A DNA stretch of 36,180 nt from Bacteroidales bacterium (GTDB lineage: Bacteria > Bacteroidota > Bacteroidia > Bacteroidales > UBA932), in NCBI GenBank assembly GCA_028691975.1, contig JAQUYF010000016.1, forward strand, positions 1 through 36,180, read 5' to 3'. Positions 1 through 9,048 of the stretch are shown here, in pieces. The notes under the pieces were generated by a model. That model had not been told where the DNA came from, searched no databases, and was given only the letters and a program-made list of their open reading frames with translations. The translations under genes and the position numbers were made by a program. How positions within the stretch are numbered: position 1 is the first letter of the stretch; each line of letters begins with the position of its first letter.

Positions 1-267
1 GTTGCCTTTCTTTGTTGAAGCCATAAGAGTAAACTGGCTCACGACCAAAACCTCACCACCTGCATCAACAACAGAGCGATTCATAACACCCTGCTCATCA
101 TCGAAGATGCGCAAAGCCGCTATTTTCTTACTCATCCAATCTATATCATCCTGATTGTCAGCTTCCTCAAAACCGACAAGCACCATCATTCCCTCTCCTA
201 TTGAGGCTATTTGTTCCGAGCCGACAGTCACACTTGACCGCAACACTCTTTGTATTACAACTCTCAT
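1..267 (-). CDS. dtd: D-aminoacyl-tRNA deacylase (Dtd), C-terminus cut by window edge
   Basis: Reading from the ATG at 267 down to base 1 gives 89 residues beginning [16 protein letters not shown], the typical Dtd N-terminus. The segment ends with the family motif SQFTL (residues 78-82), which carries the catalytic threonine region, followed by STKKGN. The family hydrolyses D-amino acids from mis-charged tRNAs in the cytoplasm, and full proteins are about 145-150 residues, so roughly 60 residues lie outside the window. The second signature (NxPG type) is therefore not visible. The start is 4 bases after the stop of the radical SAM gene, so this is the last visible gene of a four-gene operon. 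The match over the visible part is convincing. Confidence 0.93.
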   Translation of the reverse strand, partial: MRVVIQRVLRSSVTVGSEQIASIGEGMMVLVGFEEADNQDDIDWMSKKIAALRIFDDEQGVMNRSVVDAGGEVLVVSQFTLMASTKKGN

Positions 268-271
268 GATA

Positions 272-1045
272 TCAGCCTTTTACAATTACTTCAATACCTG
301 CGGCAATTAAAGGTGCCGCAATTTCTTTCATTTTCTCGACAGAGACCTTCTCCAAGGGTTCCAAAGGCGGCACTCTATCCAAAGTGTACATCATTATCTC
401 ACGGGGATGAAGTTTAAGAGCCATCTCTACCCACTTATCTGCAAAAAGACGGTCCGAGCAGTCAATAGTTCTGCCATCCACAACTCCCTTGAGAAACATC
501 GTTTGCAACACGAAATTCCCCTTAAACCAGGCCATCTGTTCCATTACGGAAGCCACAGAATAAGTACCGACAGGATTGTCAAGAGTGCGGGCAAGAGCCT
601 CATCAGCCGAGTCAATCTTCAATATGGGGTTATCCACCTTTGCAAGAGCCTCTTTTACACCGGGACGCGCAAGTTGAGTAGCATTGGAGAGCACCGAAAC
701 CTTTGCCGAAGGAAATATCTCATCTCTCAGCGCGAGTGTAAAGTCTATTATTTCCGCAAAAGCGGGATGCAAAGTCGGCTCTCCGTTTCCGGAAAATGTG
801 ATTGTATCAATAGAGAGATTGTTGGTTTTACAAGAGCGCAAACCATTCTCTAATGCCGCGAATACCTCCTCTTTCGTGGGCAATACGGTATCTCCGCGAT
901 GATCCCTGTTCCAACCACACTCACAATATATGCAGTCGAAAGTACATATTTTGCCATGCTTAGGCAACAAATTAACGCCCAGTGAACTGCCGAGTCTGCG
1001 GCTGTGAATAGGGCCATATACTATATGATCAAATTGCAGTGACAT
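272..1045 (-). CDS. Radical SAM protein, COG0731 / TYW1-like type
   Basis: 257 residues. The SAM-cluster motif CxxxCxxC is present as C34-TFD-C38-IY-C41, preceded by the conserved stretch [20 protein letters not shown] second radical SAM motif, [10 protein letters not shown], lies near residues 84-93. This arrangement fits the COG0731 group of single-domain radical SAM proteins related to the wyosine-synthesis enzyme TYW1. The bacterial members have no settled function, so no reaction is assigned. A 4Fe-4S cluster and cleavage of S-adenosylmethionine are expected from the motif. The ATG at 1045 follows the amidohydrolase stop by one base, and dtd starts 4 bases after this gene's stop, so the three are almost certainly cotranscribed. 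The neighbour dtd is a tRNA quality-control gene, which weakly favours a tRNA-related role. Confidence 0.85.
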   Translation of the reverse strand: MSLQFDHIVYGPIHSRRLGSSLGVNLLPKHGKICTFDCIYCECGWNRDHRGDTVLPTKEEVFAALENGLRSCKTNNLSIDTITFSGNGEPTLHPAFAEIIDFTLALRDEIFPSAKVSVLSNATQLARPGVKEALAKVDNPILKIDSADEALARTLDNPVGTYSVASVMEQMAWFKGNFVLQTMFLKGVVDGRTIDCSDRLFADKWVEMALKLHPREIMMYTLDRVPPLEPLEKVSVEKMKEIAAPLIAAGIEVIVKG

Positions 1046-1046
1046 A

Positions 1047-2240
1047 TTATATTAATCTTGTGGATTTACTATCCGGAGTGAGCCGCACAGTATCCAAATT
1101 CATATTCTCAATAAGTACGATGCCGGGGCTTTTACCGACATCAAATGAACCGAACACTTCGGACTTTCCAATAGCTTCCGCTCCGTTAAGGCATGCCCAT
1201 GTCAGCATCTCGTCTAACTCTATATCCGAAAAGTGCTCCTGGATACACTTCATCTCATCAACAATATTCAGAACTAAGTTACTTGAAAGCGAGTCTGTAC
1301 CGAGACATATTTTCAACTTGTTGGATCGAAGCAGGTCAATCGGCGGCAACTTTCTATGAATAAAGATATTGGATAGTGGGCAAATAGCCCAGTAAAGGTG
1401 TTTGAAAGCAGCCGAAGCGTAATCGATGCTCTCCTGATCGGTCGAAACATTGTGCACCAGTATCACGTTGCCTTCAACAGGAGCCTTGAGGAGTTTCTGT
1501 AAATTGTCCGCAAAGTAAATCAAAGCCGAGCGTCCGGTCACAGGCGGAGTACTTGTCCCTCTTTCATGGTAATCCTCGGCAAGTTCTCCTGTTCCATACT
1601 TAATCATATCATCCTCTTGCTGACTCTCTTGAGAGTGATAGGAGATATAGCCTGTTTTAAGCCCCTCAGCAGCAGCCATTCTGTTGAGTTCAGGACTCAT
1701 TGTGTAGCAAGAATGTGGAGTAGGCGCAGCATCCAGGCCATAATCGTAAGCCTTTTTCTGCAACGCAATCACGTCTTTCATTATGGCAGGAGCATCCTCA
1801 GGCTCAGTTCCAAAGACCTCAAGATAAGTCCTCGTATATAGCTTTGAAGCAGCTTTTATACCAAAGCTCTCATCACAGTTGCTAATATCGGCCATTGCCG
1901 AGACTCCCTGAGCATACAATCTCTCAAACTCCTCAGTCATAGCCTTCATTCTGCCGTCATAGTCCACAGAGAGCCGCATCTGATTGATCTGTTTGATGAA
2001 GCCGTCCATTCCGGTTGCCTGCTTAAATGCCCCCTTCAGGTGGGAAAGCTCCAAATGGCAGTGTCCGTTCACGAACCCGGGTACGATCGCACCCTTATAC
2101 ATTTTTATCTCCCCTACCGAAAATTTACCATCAGCCGTCGAGCCGACCGAAATAATCTCTCCCTGCTCGTTACACTCCACATATCCGTTTCTTACAGCTC
2201 TTCCGTTTACCGGAAATACTATATCTGCACCAAATATCAT
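1047..2240 (-). CDS. Metal-dependent amidohydrolase (TrzN/SsnA-like deaminase family)
   Basis: 397 residues with the layout of the cytosine-deaminase-like branch of the amidohydrolase superfamily. Metal-binding H60 and H62 lie in the motif VNGHCHLELSH, further histidines in PTPHSCYTMSP and LVHNVSTDQ, and the catalytic aspartate in CLGTDSLSSN. An N-terminal small beta-domain precedes the barrel. Relatives deaminate adenosine-type compounds, guanine, triazines or aminofutalosine; I cannot choose a substrate. The start ATG overlaps the stop of the upstream DUF4296 gene by 4 bases, and the stop lies one base before the radical SAM start, showing translational coupling. All catalytic residues appear intact. 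Confidence 0.85.
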   Translation of the reverse strand: MIFGADIVFPVNGRAVRNGYVECNEQGEIISVGSTADGKFSVGEIKMYKGAIVPGFVNGHCHLELSHLKGAFKQATGMDGFIKQINQMRLSVDYDGRMKAMTEEFERLYAQGVSAMADISNCDESFGIKAASKLYTRTYLEVFGTEPEDAPAIMKDVIALQKKAYDYGLDAAPTPHSCYTMSPELNRMAAAEGLKTGYISYHSQESQQEDDMIKYGTGELAEDYHERGTSTPPVTGRSALIYFADNLQKLLKAPVEGNVILVHNVSTDQESIDYASAAFKHLYWAICPLSNIFIHRKLPPIDLLRSNKLKICLGTDSLSSNLVLNIVDEMKCIQEHFSDIELDEMLTWACLNGAEAIGKSEVFGSFDVGKSPGIVLIENMNLDTVRLTPDSKSTRLI

Positions 2241-2803
2241 TTTACTTTCTTTTGAAGTTCTTCCAAATCTTTACGGGTCAACTTCTTTTCATGAGTGATC
2301 TTATGTTTTCGGACAGCCCGTGCAATTGTGTCTGAAGGGGCATCCGCCTCATCTTTGATCTCGGCAGGCATACTGCCGTCAAGAGTAGCCGGACTGCTGT
2401 TTTTACTCCCATCTTTGGAGTCAACTTCAACACCCTCTATCCCTTCAATGAGATTTCTCTTTTTTGTCAAGAATTGCTCCTTCTTATCAAGCTTTGCTTT
2501 AACCTTTTGCATCATTATACCGTATCTTTCAGGATCTCGAAGGTAGTACTGCACGGAGTTGTTGAACTGCTCCACTGTAAAGCCGTATTTTTCTATAATC
2601 GGAGCATAAACACTCATGGTGTCTGCCTGCGCCCTCATTCCCGGCACATCGTCAATCAGTTGGTCTGCAAGATACATCTCGCAATAGATATTAACCATTT
2701 TATCTTTCGGTATATCGGCTCTTTCAGAGCAAGACGAGAGTGCCAGACAAAACACTGCAGAAGCACAACACATCACCGCCAACCTGTATATTCGTGACCA
2801 CAT
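2237..2803 (-). CDS. DUF4296 family lipoprotein
   Basis: Taken from the ATG at 2803 (188 residues). A longer in-frame reading exists up to 2893, but it would run through the -7 promoter box at 2834-2841, and the shorter form begins with a clean lipoprotein signal: MWSRIYRLAVMCCAS, a hydrophobic run, then the lipobox L-S-S-C25. The mature part has the pattern of Bacteroidota DUF4296 proteins (KMVNIYCEMYLADQLIDD, then YGFTVEQFNNSVQYYLRDPE), followed by a charged low-complexity tail rich in K, D and S. The function is unknown; it is expected to be anchored to a membrane facing the periplasm. It is the first gene of the operon with the amidohydrolase, radical SAM protein and dtd. Confidence 0.8.
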   Translation of the reverse strand: MWSRIYRLAVMCCASAVFCLALSSCSERADIPKDKMVNIYCEMYLADQLIDDVPGMRAQADTMSVYAPIIEKYGFTVEQFNNSVQYYLRDPERYGIMMQKVKAKLDKKEQFLTKKRNLIEGIEGVEVDSKDGSKNSSPATLDGSMPAEIKDEADAPSDTIARAVRKHKITHEKKLTRKDLEELQKKVK

Positions 2804-2833
2804 ACTAATATTAATATTATTACATCTAACTTG

Positions 2834-2841
2834 CAAATGTA
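2834..2841 (-). promoter_or_regulatory. -7 promoter box for the DUF4296-amidohydrolase-radical SAM-dtd operon
   Basis: On the minus strand this reads TACATTTG, an exact match to the Bacteroidota -7 consensus TAnnTTTG. It lies 30 bases upstream of the ATG at 2803. A TTTG at 2867-2864, 22 bases further upstream, could serve as the -33 element. It is divergent from the purD promoter. Confidence 0.7.
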
Positions 2842-2916
2842 GCAATAATTCAGCCACAAAAAGCAAACTCATCACAATACTACCCCGTTTCAAATACTAC
2901 ATAATCCATTTATCTT

Positions 2917-2924
2917 TATCTTTG
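2917..2924 (+). promoter_or_regulatory. -7 promoter box for purD
   Basis: TATCTTTG matches TAnnTTTG exactly and lies 21 bases upstream of the ATG at 2946. Its position excludes the longer in-frame start near 2922 for purD. Confidence 0.7.
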
Positions 2925-2945
2925 CATCATAAATATACTTCGATT

Positions 2946-4232
2946 ATGAATGTACTGATTATCGGGTCCGGAGGCAGAGAGCACGCATTGGCGTGGAAAA
3001 TAGCTCAGGGCAAGCAGCTCAAAAATCTTTATTGTATGCCCGGCAACCCCGGCACAAAAGCGATTGCCACCAATCTTCCCGGAGACATCAAAGACTTCAG
3101 GGCTATTGAAGAGCAGATCCTGGCACACGACATTAATCTGATGGTAGTCGGTCCCGAAAACCCACTTGTTGATGGTATAAGAGACTATTTTGCACAGACC
3201 CAACCCAACCTGCTGGTTGTGGGACCTGACAAAAAAGGAGCGGCACTGGAAGGCAGCAAAGAATTTGCAAAAGAGTTTATGATGCGCCATAATATTCCTA
3301 CGGCACAGTACAGAACCTTCACGGCCGAAACCGAAAAAGATGCTTTCATGTATATTGATGCCATAAAGCCCCCTTATGTACTTAAAGCTGACGGGCTTGC
3401 TGCCGGCAAGGGGGTCATCATAACTTCCGACATAGAAGAGGCCAAACTGGAACTTGCAGAGATGTTTCGCGGCAAGTTCGGTGCAGCGTCCGGTAAAGTA
3501 GTGATTGAGCAATACCTTGATGGAATAGAATTATCCGTTTTCGTCCTGACGGACGGAAAAGACTACATGGTACTCCCTGAAGCAAAGGACTATAAGCGTA
3601 TAGGCGAGCATGATCAGGGGCTCAACACAGGCGGCATGGGCTCAGTATCGCCCGTTCCCTTCGCAAATCAGGCATTCATGGCTAAAGTGAAGAGTAGGAT
3701 CATTGAGCCGACAATCAGCGGGCTGAGAGCCGAAAAGATAGATTACCGCGGCTTTATCTTCATCGGACTGATGAACTGCCACGGAGAGCCATATACCATT
3801 GAATACAACGTACGTATGGGAGATCCTGAGACCGAATCCGTAATGCCGCGCATAACAAGTGACCTTTTACGGCATCTGACTGCAGCTGCAAAATGCGAAT
3901 TGGGCACAGAAAAGATAGAGATAAGCAGCGACACAGCTGTTACTGTATTTGCCGTATCAGGCGGATATCCTGAACATTATGGAAAAGGATACCCCGTCTG
4001 CGGCCTGGACGCAGCCTCTAAAGAGTGCATCGTCTATCACGCCGGCACCAAAGAAGGTGACAGACAAATCCTCACCTCAGGAGGCCGCGTCCTTGCCGTG
4101 ACCGCGCTGGGAAAAGACATTCAATGTGCCAGGCAGAAAGCCTACAAAGCTCTCTCCAATATCTCATACGACAAAATTTACTACAGAAAAGATATCGCGG
4201 ACGACCTAATAAACTATAAAGTTGAGCAATAA
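2946..4232 (+). CDS. purD: Phosphoribosylamine-glycine ligase (GARS)
   Basis: 428 residues from the ATG at 2946; an in-frame start at 2922 adds only eight residues and overlaps the promoter. The protein opens MNVLIIGSGGREHALAWKI, the classical PurD N-terminus. It also has GPENPLVDG, the ATP-grasp segment KADGLAAGKGV, the family signature GLNTGGMGSVSPVP, and the metal-binding RMGDPETE. PurD joins 5-phosphoribosylamine and glycine with ATP to make GAR, the second step of purine synthesis, in the cytoplasm. Its length is normal for a single-function enzyme, and no fused PurM or PurN domain is present. The next gene overlaps its 3' end by 11 bases. Confidence 0.97.
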   Translation: MNVLIIGSGGREHALAWKIAQGKQLKNLYCMPGNPGTKAIATNLPGDIKDFRAIEEQILAHDINLMVVGPENPLVDGIRDYFAQTQPNLLVVGPDKKGAALEGSKEFAKEFMMRHNIPTAQYRTFTAETEKDAFMYIDAIKPPYVLKADGLAAGKGVIITSDIEEAKLELAEMFRGKFGAASGKVVIEQYLDGIELSVFVLTDGKDYMVLPEAKDYKRIGEHDQGLNTGGMGSVSPVPFANQAFMAKVKSRIIEPTISGLRAEKIDYRGFIFIGLMNCHGEPYTIEYNVRMGDPETESVMPRITSDLLRHLTAAAKCELGTEKIEISSDTAVTVFAVSGGYPEHYGKGYPVCGLDAASKECIVYHAGTKEGDRQILTSGGRVLAVTALGKDIQCARQKAYKALSNISYDKIYYRKDIADDLINYKVEQ

Positions 4233-5211
4233 TTCGAAGACATATTCAACGGCGGCACCCCTGATACTGCTGATGACTGCGCTCTATATCAGTGCGTTTT
4301 TCGTCAACATCACCCCTGTCACAAGGCAGGTTCCACTCTTTTGGGAAAGCCTGATTGATACGAGCATTATTTTTGGCGACACCGTCGTCAGCAAGATTTT
4401 AGCCTTCATATTCATTATCCTGACCGGCCTGACACTCTTCCTGTTCAACAACAGATTTACCACCGGCATCAGTTCTCTTCTTCCCTTCATCTACACGTTG
4501 CTTGTAGTAGCCAATCCCTACTGCATCTTCTTCTCTCCCACACATATAGCAGCTTTTCTGCTTATGTGTTCATTTTTCTTTTCTGTCAAGTACAGAGTCG
4601 AAGGACAGGGCATTGACGATCTGTTTATTACATTCCTTCTGTTAGGTTTGTCGTCATTTTTCTATGCACCGATTATATGGTGCTTCCCTCTCATGTTTGG
4701 CATCAGCCTGAGAGCATCGGAAGATAAGATAAAATTCATCTTCAGTTCACTTATGGGCCTCGTTGCCCCTATCGCTCTATACTTGTTGATTTTATACCTT
4801 TTCGCGAGCGCAAATGAGAGCCTCACGGCTATTGCGCAGTATGGTAGAGCTATGATAAAAGTCGAGCCGAAAGTTCTCACATTTTCCCTTGCGGAAATAT
4901 GCCGTGACATTTTCATTATGATTTTGACTGTCAGCTCTATGATATATGTAGCCAACAACCTTACAAGGTATAAAACCACCAAATCGAGGGCATATATCAG
5001 AATTCTTTGCTACATTGCAATGCTCTTTCCCATTCTGCTTATCTTTACCGGCACCAATCACACCCCTAACGGGCTGATAATGTACCTGCCGGTGTCACTG
5101 TCGATATTTGAATACATCTCCTGCAGCACCTCCAGGAAGTGGAGCGTAATAAGAAATACCCTCTGCATCGCACTTTTCGTGGTTGAGAGGGTAATCTATT
5201 TTTTACACTGA
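4222..5211 (+). CDS. Multi-pass inner-membrane protein of unknown function
   Basis: 329 residues from a TTG at 4222 that overlaps the end of purD by 11 bases. The first in-frame ATG is at 4273, but it falls inside the first membrane segment (PLILLMTALYISAFFVN), so the TTG start is preferred. I count about nine to ten hydrophobic helices spread over the whole length, with short charged loops and no recognisable catalytic motif. The layout and placement are reminiscent of the DUF6427-type membrane proteins of Bacteroidota, but I cannot confirm that by eye. The overlap with purD suggests cotranscription. It ends 9 bases from the convergent pheT stop. Confidence 0.7.
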   Translation: MSNNSKTYSTAAPLILLMTALYISAFFVNITPVTRQVPLFWESLIDTSIIFGDTVVSKILAFIFIILTGLTLFLFNNRFTTGISSLLPFIYTLLVVANPYCIFFSPTHIAAFLLMCSFFFSVKYRVEGQGIDDLFITFLLLGLSSFFYAPIIWCFPLMFGISLRASEDKIKFIFSSLMGLVAPIALYLLILYLFASANESLTAIAQYGRAMIKVEPKVLTFSLAEICRDIFIMILTVSSMIYVANNLTRYKTTKSRAYIRILCYIAMLFPILLIFTGTNHTPNGLIMYLPVSLSIFEYISCSTSRKWSVIRNTLCIALFVVERVIYFLH

Positions 5212-5220
5212 TTTAAAAAG

Positions 5221-7680
5221 CTATCTCAGCACAGCCCTAAACTTATCCTCAAAAGTCTTGAGGAGTTTGTTCATTGTATGCTCTACGGCAGCATCAGTCA
5301 AAGTTTTTTCGGGATCCTGAAGCACAAAACTCATGGCGTACTGCTTCTTGCCCGTCAGAATCTTTATGCCGCGGTAAACATCAAACAAAGTCACTTGCTT
5401 CAATATATCCTTCTCTGCTTTAAAAGCAGCCTTGCGAAGCTCTGCAAATGAAACATTTTCATCGAGAAGCAAAGCTAAATCACGTCTGACCTCAGGGTAT
5501 TTTGGAAGCTCTTTGTATTTTACCTTATCTCTCTTGACAAGCTCAAAGAAGACCGGATAATTGACCTCTGCGGCAAATACGGGCTGTTTGATGCCGAACT
5601 GTTTCAGGCGAGCCGGAGCTATGGTACCCGCAACGGCAAGTCTCTTGCCCTGAACTTTATATTCAAGTCCTTCAGAAAACAGATCAGTCGGTGCCGCCTC
5701 GTATTCCATATTATAAATGTCTGCTCCAAAACGATTCAACAGTAGTTCAAGATACCCTTTCAATGAAAAGTAGCTACCTGCGCAAAGCTCATTTCTCCAA
5801 GCCTTACTCTCAGGGCCGGTGACAACCATAGAGAGTCTCATCTCCTCTCGGTACGACTTCAGATCAGCCTTAGGATTCTCCACACCCTCCTTAGGATGGT
5901 AAGAATAGACATTGCCCAATTCAAACAACTTAAGATCAGTAGTCTGGCGATTTATATTGTAAGCCACAACTTCAAGAGCGTTCATAAGCAAAGTCTGTCT
6001 CATGCAGTTAAGATCCTGACTCAACGGATTGCGAAGCATAACCAAATTATCGGAAGGATAACTCTTAAGATGAGTATAGTAGTCGCTCTTCGTCAAAGAG
6101 TTGTTCATCATCTCCATAAATCCGTTATCAGCCAACAGATTAGACACTGTAGCGCGCACAAATTCAGGGTCAGGATGCTGTGAAGCATTGATAGAGACCT
6201 TCATGCTTGCAGGCAACTCTATATTGTTGTATCCATAGACTCTCAAAACATCCTCGACCACATCGCATTCACGGGTAACATCCACTCTGTAAGAAGGAAC
6301 ATATACTTCACAACCCTCAGCATTTTCACTGATTACATCAAATTCCATATACTCAAGAATATTTCTGATAGTCTGTGCACCGATATGTTTGCCGATCAAA
6401 GCCTCCATGCGGGCATAATTAAGCTCAACTTTAGCTCTCTCAAACTTAACAGGATAGAACTCCTGCATATTGCCGGTAATCTTACCGCCGGTCAACTCTT
6501 CTATAAGTAAAGCGGCTCTCTTTGCAGCATACATGGTATTCAGAGGGTCAATTCCTCTCTCATATCTGAACGAAGCATCCGTCTTAAGACCATGCCTCTT
6601 CGAACTTTTTCTGATTGAAACAGGGTTAAAATATGCACACTCCAAGAAAATATCCGTTGTAGCCTCAGTTACACCCGATTCTATACCTCCGAATACACCT
6701 GCAATACACATTGGCTCAACCACATTGCAAATAACCAAATCTTCGGCAGTCAGAGTTCTCTCGACTCCGTCCAAAGTGACAAACTTACAATCCGGAGTAC
6801 TGCGTCTGACAATCACCTCCCCGCCTTTGATCTTAGCAGCATCAAAGGCATGCAGCGGCTGACACATTTCGTTCATAACGAAATTGGTAACATCCACTAC
6901 ATTATTAATAGGATGCTGTCCGATGGCAATCAATTTTTTCTTCAACCAATCCGGAGACGGAGCTACTTTCACACCTCTGATAGTGACACCTATGTAACGC
7001 GGAGCCAGATCCGGAGCCAATACCTTGACAGGAATCGCCTCTCCGGGCTTTTCTTCGTAATCCGATACATTTGGAAGCGTATATTCCACAGGAATATCAT
7101 GAAGCCTTAGATATGCATACAGGTCCCTTACGACACCTATATGAGAGGCTCCGTCAATTCTGTTTGGAGTAAGCCCTATTTCATAAATGGTATCTGTTTC
7201 GAGCTTAAGATACTCCTTTGCCGGAGTTCCTGGAACTGCTTCAGGCTCAAGTACCATGATACCGGCATGAGACGTACCTATTCCCAACTCATCTTCAGCA
7301 CATATCATACCCGCACTTTCCACACCGCGAATTTTTGATTTCTTGATCTTAAATTCACTGCCGTCATCGGTAGGCAGTTTTGTTCCGACTGTTGCCAACA
7401 ACACTTTCTGCCCTGCAGCTACATTTGGCGCACCGCATACCACCTGCACAAGCTCAGGATCGCCGGTATTCAGCTTGGTAACATGAAGATGATCCGAGTC
7501 CGGATGAGGGACACACTCTACAACCTGAGCCACTACTACGCCTGCAAGTCCTCCCGGGATCTGCTCTATCTGTTCACTGTGTTCAACCTCTAAACCTGTA
7601 GAGGTTAATATCTTTCCAACTTCTTCGGGTTGCAGATCAAATGTAAGATAATCTTTCAACCAATTGTACGAAACTGTCAT
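5221..7680 (-). CDS. pheT: Phenylalanine-tRNA ligase beta subunit
   Basis: 819 residues, typical for bacterial PheT. The N-terminus MTVSYNWLKDYL is characteristic. An EMAP/tRNA-binding domain follows, with HPDSDHLHVTKLN at 59-71 and VCGAPN at 81-86. Then come the B3/B4 editing domain (IGVVRDLYAYL and nearby), the B5 domain, the inactive synthetase-like core (ELGNVY region), and a C-terminal ferredoxin-fold anticodon-binding domain from about residue 727 (YPEVRRDLALLLDE). It works with PheS as a heterotetramer to charge tRNA-Phe; pheS is not in the window. It follows ftsY by 6 bases on the same strand, so the two are probably cotranscribed. Confidence 0.97.
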   Translation of the reverse strand: MTVSYNWLKDYLTFDLQPEEVGKILTSTGLEVEHSEQIEQIPGGLAGVVVAQVVECVPHPDSDHLHVTKLNTGDPELVQVVCGAPNVAAGQKVLLATVGTKLPTDDGSEFKIKKSKIRGVESAGMICAEDELGIGTSHAGIMVLEPEAVPGTPAKEYLKLETDTIYEIGLTPNRIDGASHIGVVRDLYAYLRLHDIPVEYTLPNVSDYEEKPGEAIPVKVLAPDLAPRYIGVTIRGVKVAPSPDWLKKKLIAIGQHPINNVVDVTNFVMNEMCQPLHAFDAAKIKGGEVIVRRSTPDCKFVTLDGVERTLTAEDLVICNVVEPMCIAGVFGGIESGVTEATTDIFLECAYFNPVSIRKSSKRHGLKTDASFRYERGIDPLNTMYAAKRAALLIEELTGGKITGNMQEFYPVKFERAKVELNYARMEALIGKHIGAQTIRNILEYMEFDVISENAEGCEVYVPSYRVDVTRECDVVEDVLRVYGYNNIELPASMKVSINASQHPDPEFVRATVSNLLADNGFMEMMNNSLTKSDYYTHLKSYPSDNLVMLRNPLSQDLNCMRQTLLMNALEVVAYNINRQTTDLKLFELGNVYSYHPKEGVENPKADLKSYREEMRLSMVVTGPESKAWRNELCAGSYFSLKGYLELLLNRFGADIYNMEYEAAPTDLFSEGLEYKVQGKRLAVAGTIAPARLKQFGIKQPVFAAEVNYPVFFELVKRDKVKYKELPKYPEVRRDLALLLDENVSFAELRKAAFKAEKDILKQVTLFDVYRGIKILTGKKQYAMSFVLQDPEKTLTDAAVEHTMNKLLKTFEDKFRAVLR

Positions 7681-7686
7681 TGTTTT

Positions 7687-8730
7687 CTATTTAAAAAGTG
7701 ATTCAATAAATTCTTTTTTATCGAAGAGCTTCAAGTCTTCGATCTTTTCACCGATACCGATGAATTTAACCGGAATATGGAACTGGTCGCTAATGCCGAT
7801 TACCACTCCTCCTTTTGCAGTACCGTCAAGTTTGGTTACCGCAAGCGCAGTGACATCCGTCGCCTTTGTAAACTCTTTTGCCTGCAAAAATCCGTTCTGC
7901 CCTGTAGATCCGTCGATTATCAGCAACACTTCATGCGGTGCATCAGGTACGACTTTTCGCATCACATTTCTAATCTTGGTAAGCTCATTCATCAAATTTA
8001 CTTTGTTGTGCAGACGACCTGCCGTATCAATTATCACCACATCCGCATTTTTTGCAACAGCACTCTTGACAGCATCGTACGCCACTGAAGCGGGGTCTGA
8101 ACCCATCTCCTGCTTCACAATATCCACCCCTGCTCTTTCACTCCAGATAACAAGTTGATCCACTGCCGCTGCGCGAAATGTGTCGGCTGCCCCAAGGATC
8201 ACCTTCTTTCCCTCATTCTTCAGTTGAGCCGCAAGCTTTCCTATGGTAGTAGTCTTACCGACTCCATTCACGCCGACTGCCATTATTACGTATGGTTTCT
8301 TCGAAAAATCGAATGGCTCTACATGACTGTTTCCTGCTGCATCCAGCAAATCCTCAATCTCCTCGCAAAGTATACGGTTAAGTTCTTCAGTACTAAGGTA
8401 TTTATCTCTTGCAACACGAGCTTCAAGGCGCTCTATGATATTCTGAGTAGTCTCAACTCCTATGTCGGAAGAGATCAAGGCCTCCTCGATGGAATCCAGC
8501 ACCTCGTCATCCACAACCGACTTACCGACAATAGCATGTGACAACTTGTCGAAAATAGACATTTTGGTCTTCTTCAACCCTTCGTCCAAGGAGGTCTCTT
8601 CACCCTCTGCGTCCTTTACTTTCTTTCCTTTCTCTGCGTCCTTTACTTTCTCTGCGTCTTTTACTTTCTCTGCGTCTTTTACTTTCTCTGCGTCCTTTGC
8701 CTTTTTTCCAAATTTTCCAAAAATTCCCAT
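7687..8730 (-). CDS. ftsY: Signal recognition particle receptor FtsY
   Basis: 347 residues. The N-terminal 45 residues are a short, highly charged tail made of repeated K-V-K-D-A-E units. The four-helix N domain spans about 55-135 and the SRP-type GTPase from about 145: G1 loop GVNGVGKTTT (152-161), DTFRAAA (183-189), G3 DTAGRL (235-240), G4 TKLDG (299-303), then GTAKGG. FtsY binds the Ffh-ribosome complex at the inner membrane and hands nascent membrane proteins to SecYEG. The acidic A domain of E. coli FtsY is absent here, as is usual in Bacteroidota. The ATG at 8730 opens MGIFGKFGKK. I saw no perfect -7 box upstream. Confidence 0.96.
   Translation of the reverse strand: MGIFGKFGKKAKDAEKVKDAEKVKDAEKVKDAEKGKKVKDAEGEETSLDEGLKKTKMSIFDKLSHAIVGKSVVDDEVLDSIEEALISSDIGVETTQNIIERLEARVARDKYLSTEELNRILCEEIEDLLDAAGNSHVEPFDFSKKPYVIMAVGVNGVGKTTTIGKLAAQLKNEGKKVILGAADTFRAAAVDQLVIWSERAGVDIVKQEMGSDPASVAYDAVKSAVAKNADVVIIDTAGRLHNKVNLMNELTKIRNVMRKVVPDAPHEVLLIIDGSTGQNGFLQAKEFTKATDVTALAVTKLDGTAKGGVVIGISDQFHIPVKFIGIGEKIEDLKLFDKKEFIESLFK
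8631..8702 (-). repeat. Four tandem 18-bp repeats inside ftsY
   Basis: Units starting at 8631, 8649, 8667 and 8685 (plus strand TCTCTGCGTC followed by an 8-base C/T-rich part) differ by only a few bases and encode repeated KVKDAE-type hexapeptides in the FtsY tail. A fifth, diverged unit lies near 8605. As 18 is a multiple of three, copy-number changes would keep the reading frame. Confidence 0.85.
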
Positions 8731-9048
8731 AATCTCATACGTCTATAATTTGTACCAAAACTTACCTGTTAATAATTAGCTCTATATCTTTCTACACCCA
8801 TTACGCCGTAATTAGCGTAACATCTTACCCGTCAACACTTTACGCTATATATTTCTTCTCGCTTTCCACTTTCTGCGCCTGTAATTCGCGGTCACAACTT
8901 ACCCGTCAAAGCTTCACGCCAAATATTTCTACGCCAATAACTTGCGTCATAACTCCACTCGCATACACTTTGCAATGATTGTATTAAAACTACAGTTACA
9001 ATTTTCTACCAATACCGATGACGAACTGCAAATTTACAAAATATAACT
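8731..9048. repeat. Gene-free gap with three imperfect direct repeats of 63-74 bp
   Basis: No credible ORF is seen between ftsY and the racemase gene. The gap holds three related copies that begin CTTACC at 8761, 8824 and 8898. Copies 2 and 3 share CTTACCCGTCAA, then a run ending in ATATTTCT and a CGC/CGCC, and are preceded by GTAATT-GCG. Copy 1 is more diverged but has the same order of blocks. The function is unknown; the repeats may carry transcript ends or protein-binding sites. Confidence 0.6.

Noticed and set aside
2922..2945. Longer N-terminus of PurD
   Set aside because: It overlaps the -7 promoter box and precedes the universal MNVLIIGSGGREH start.
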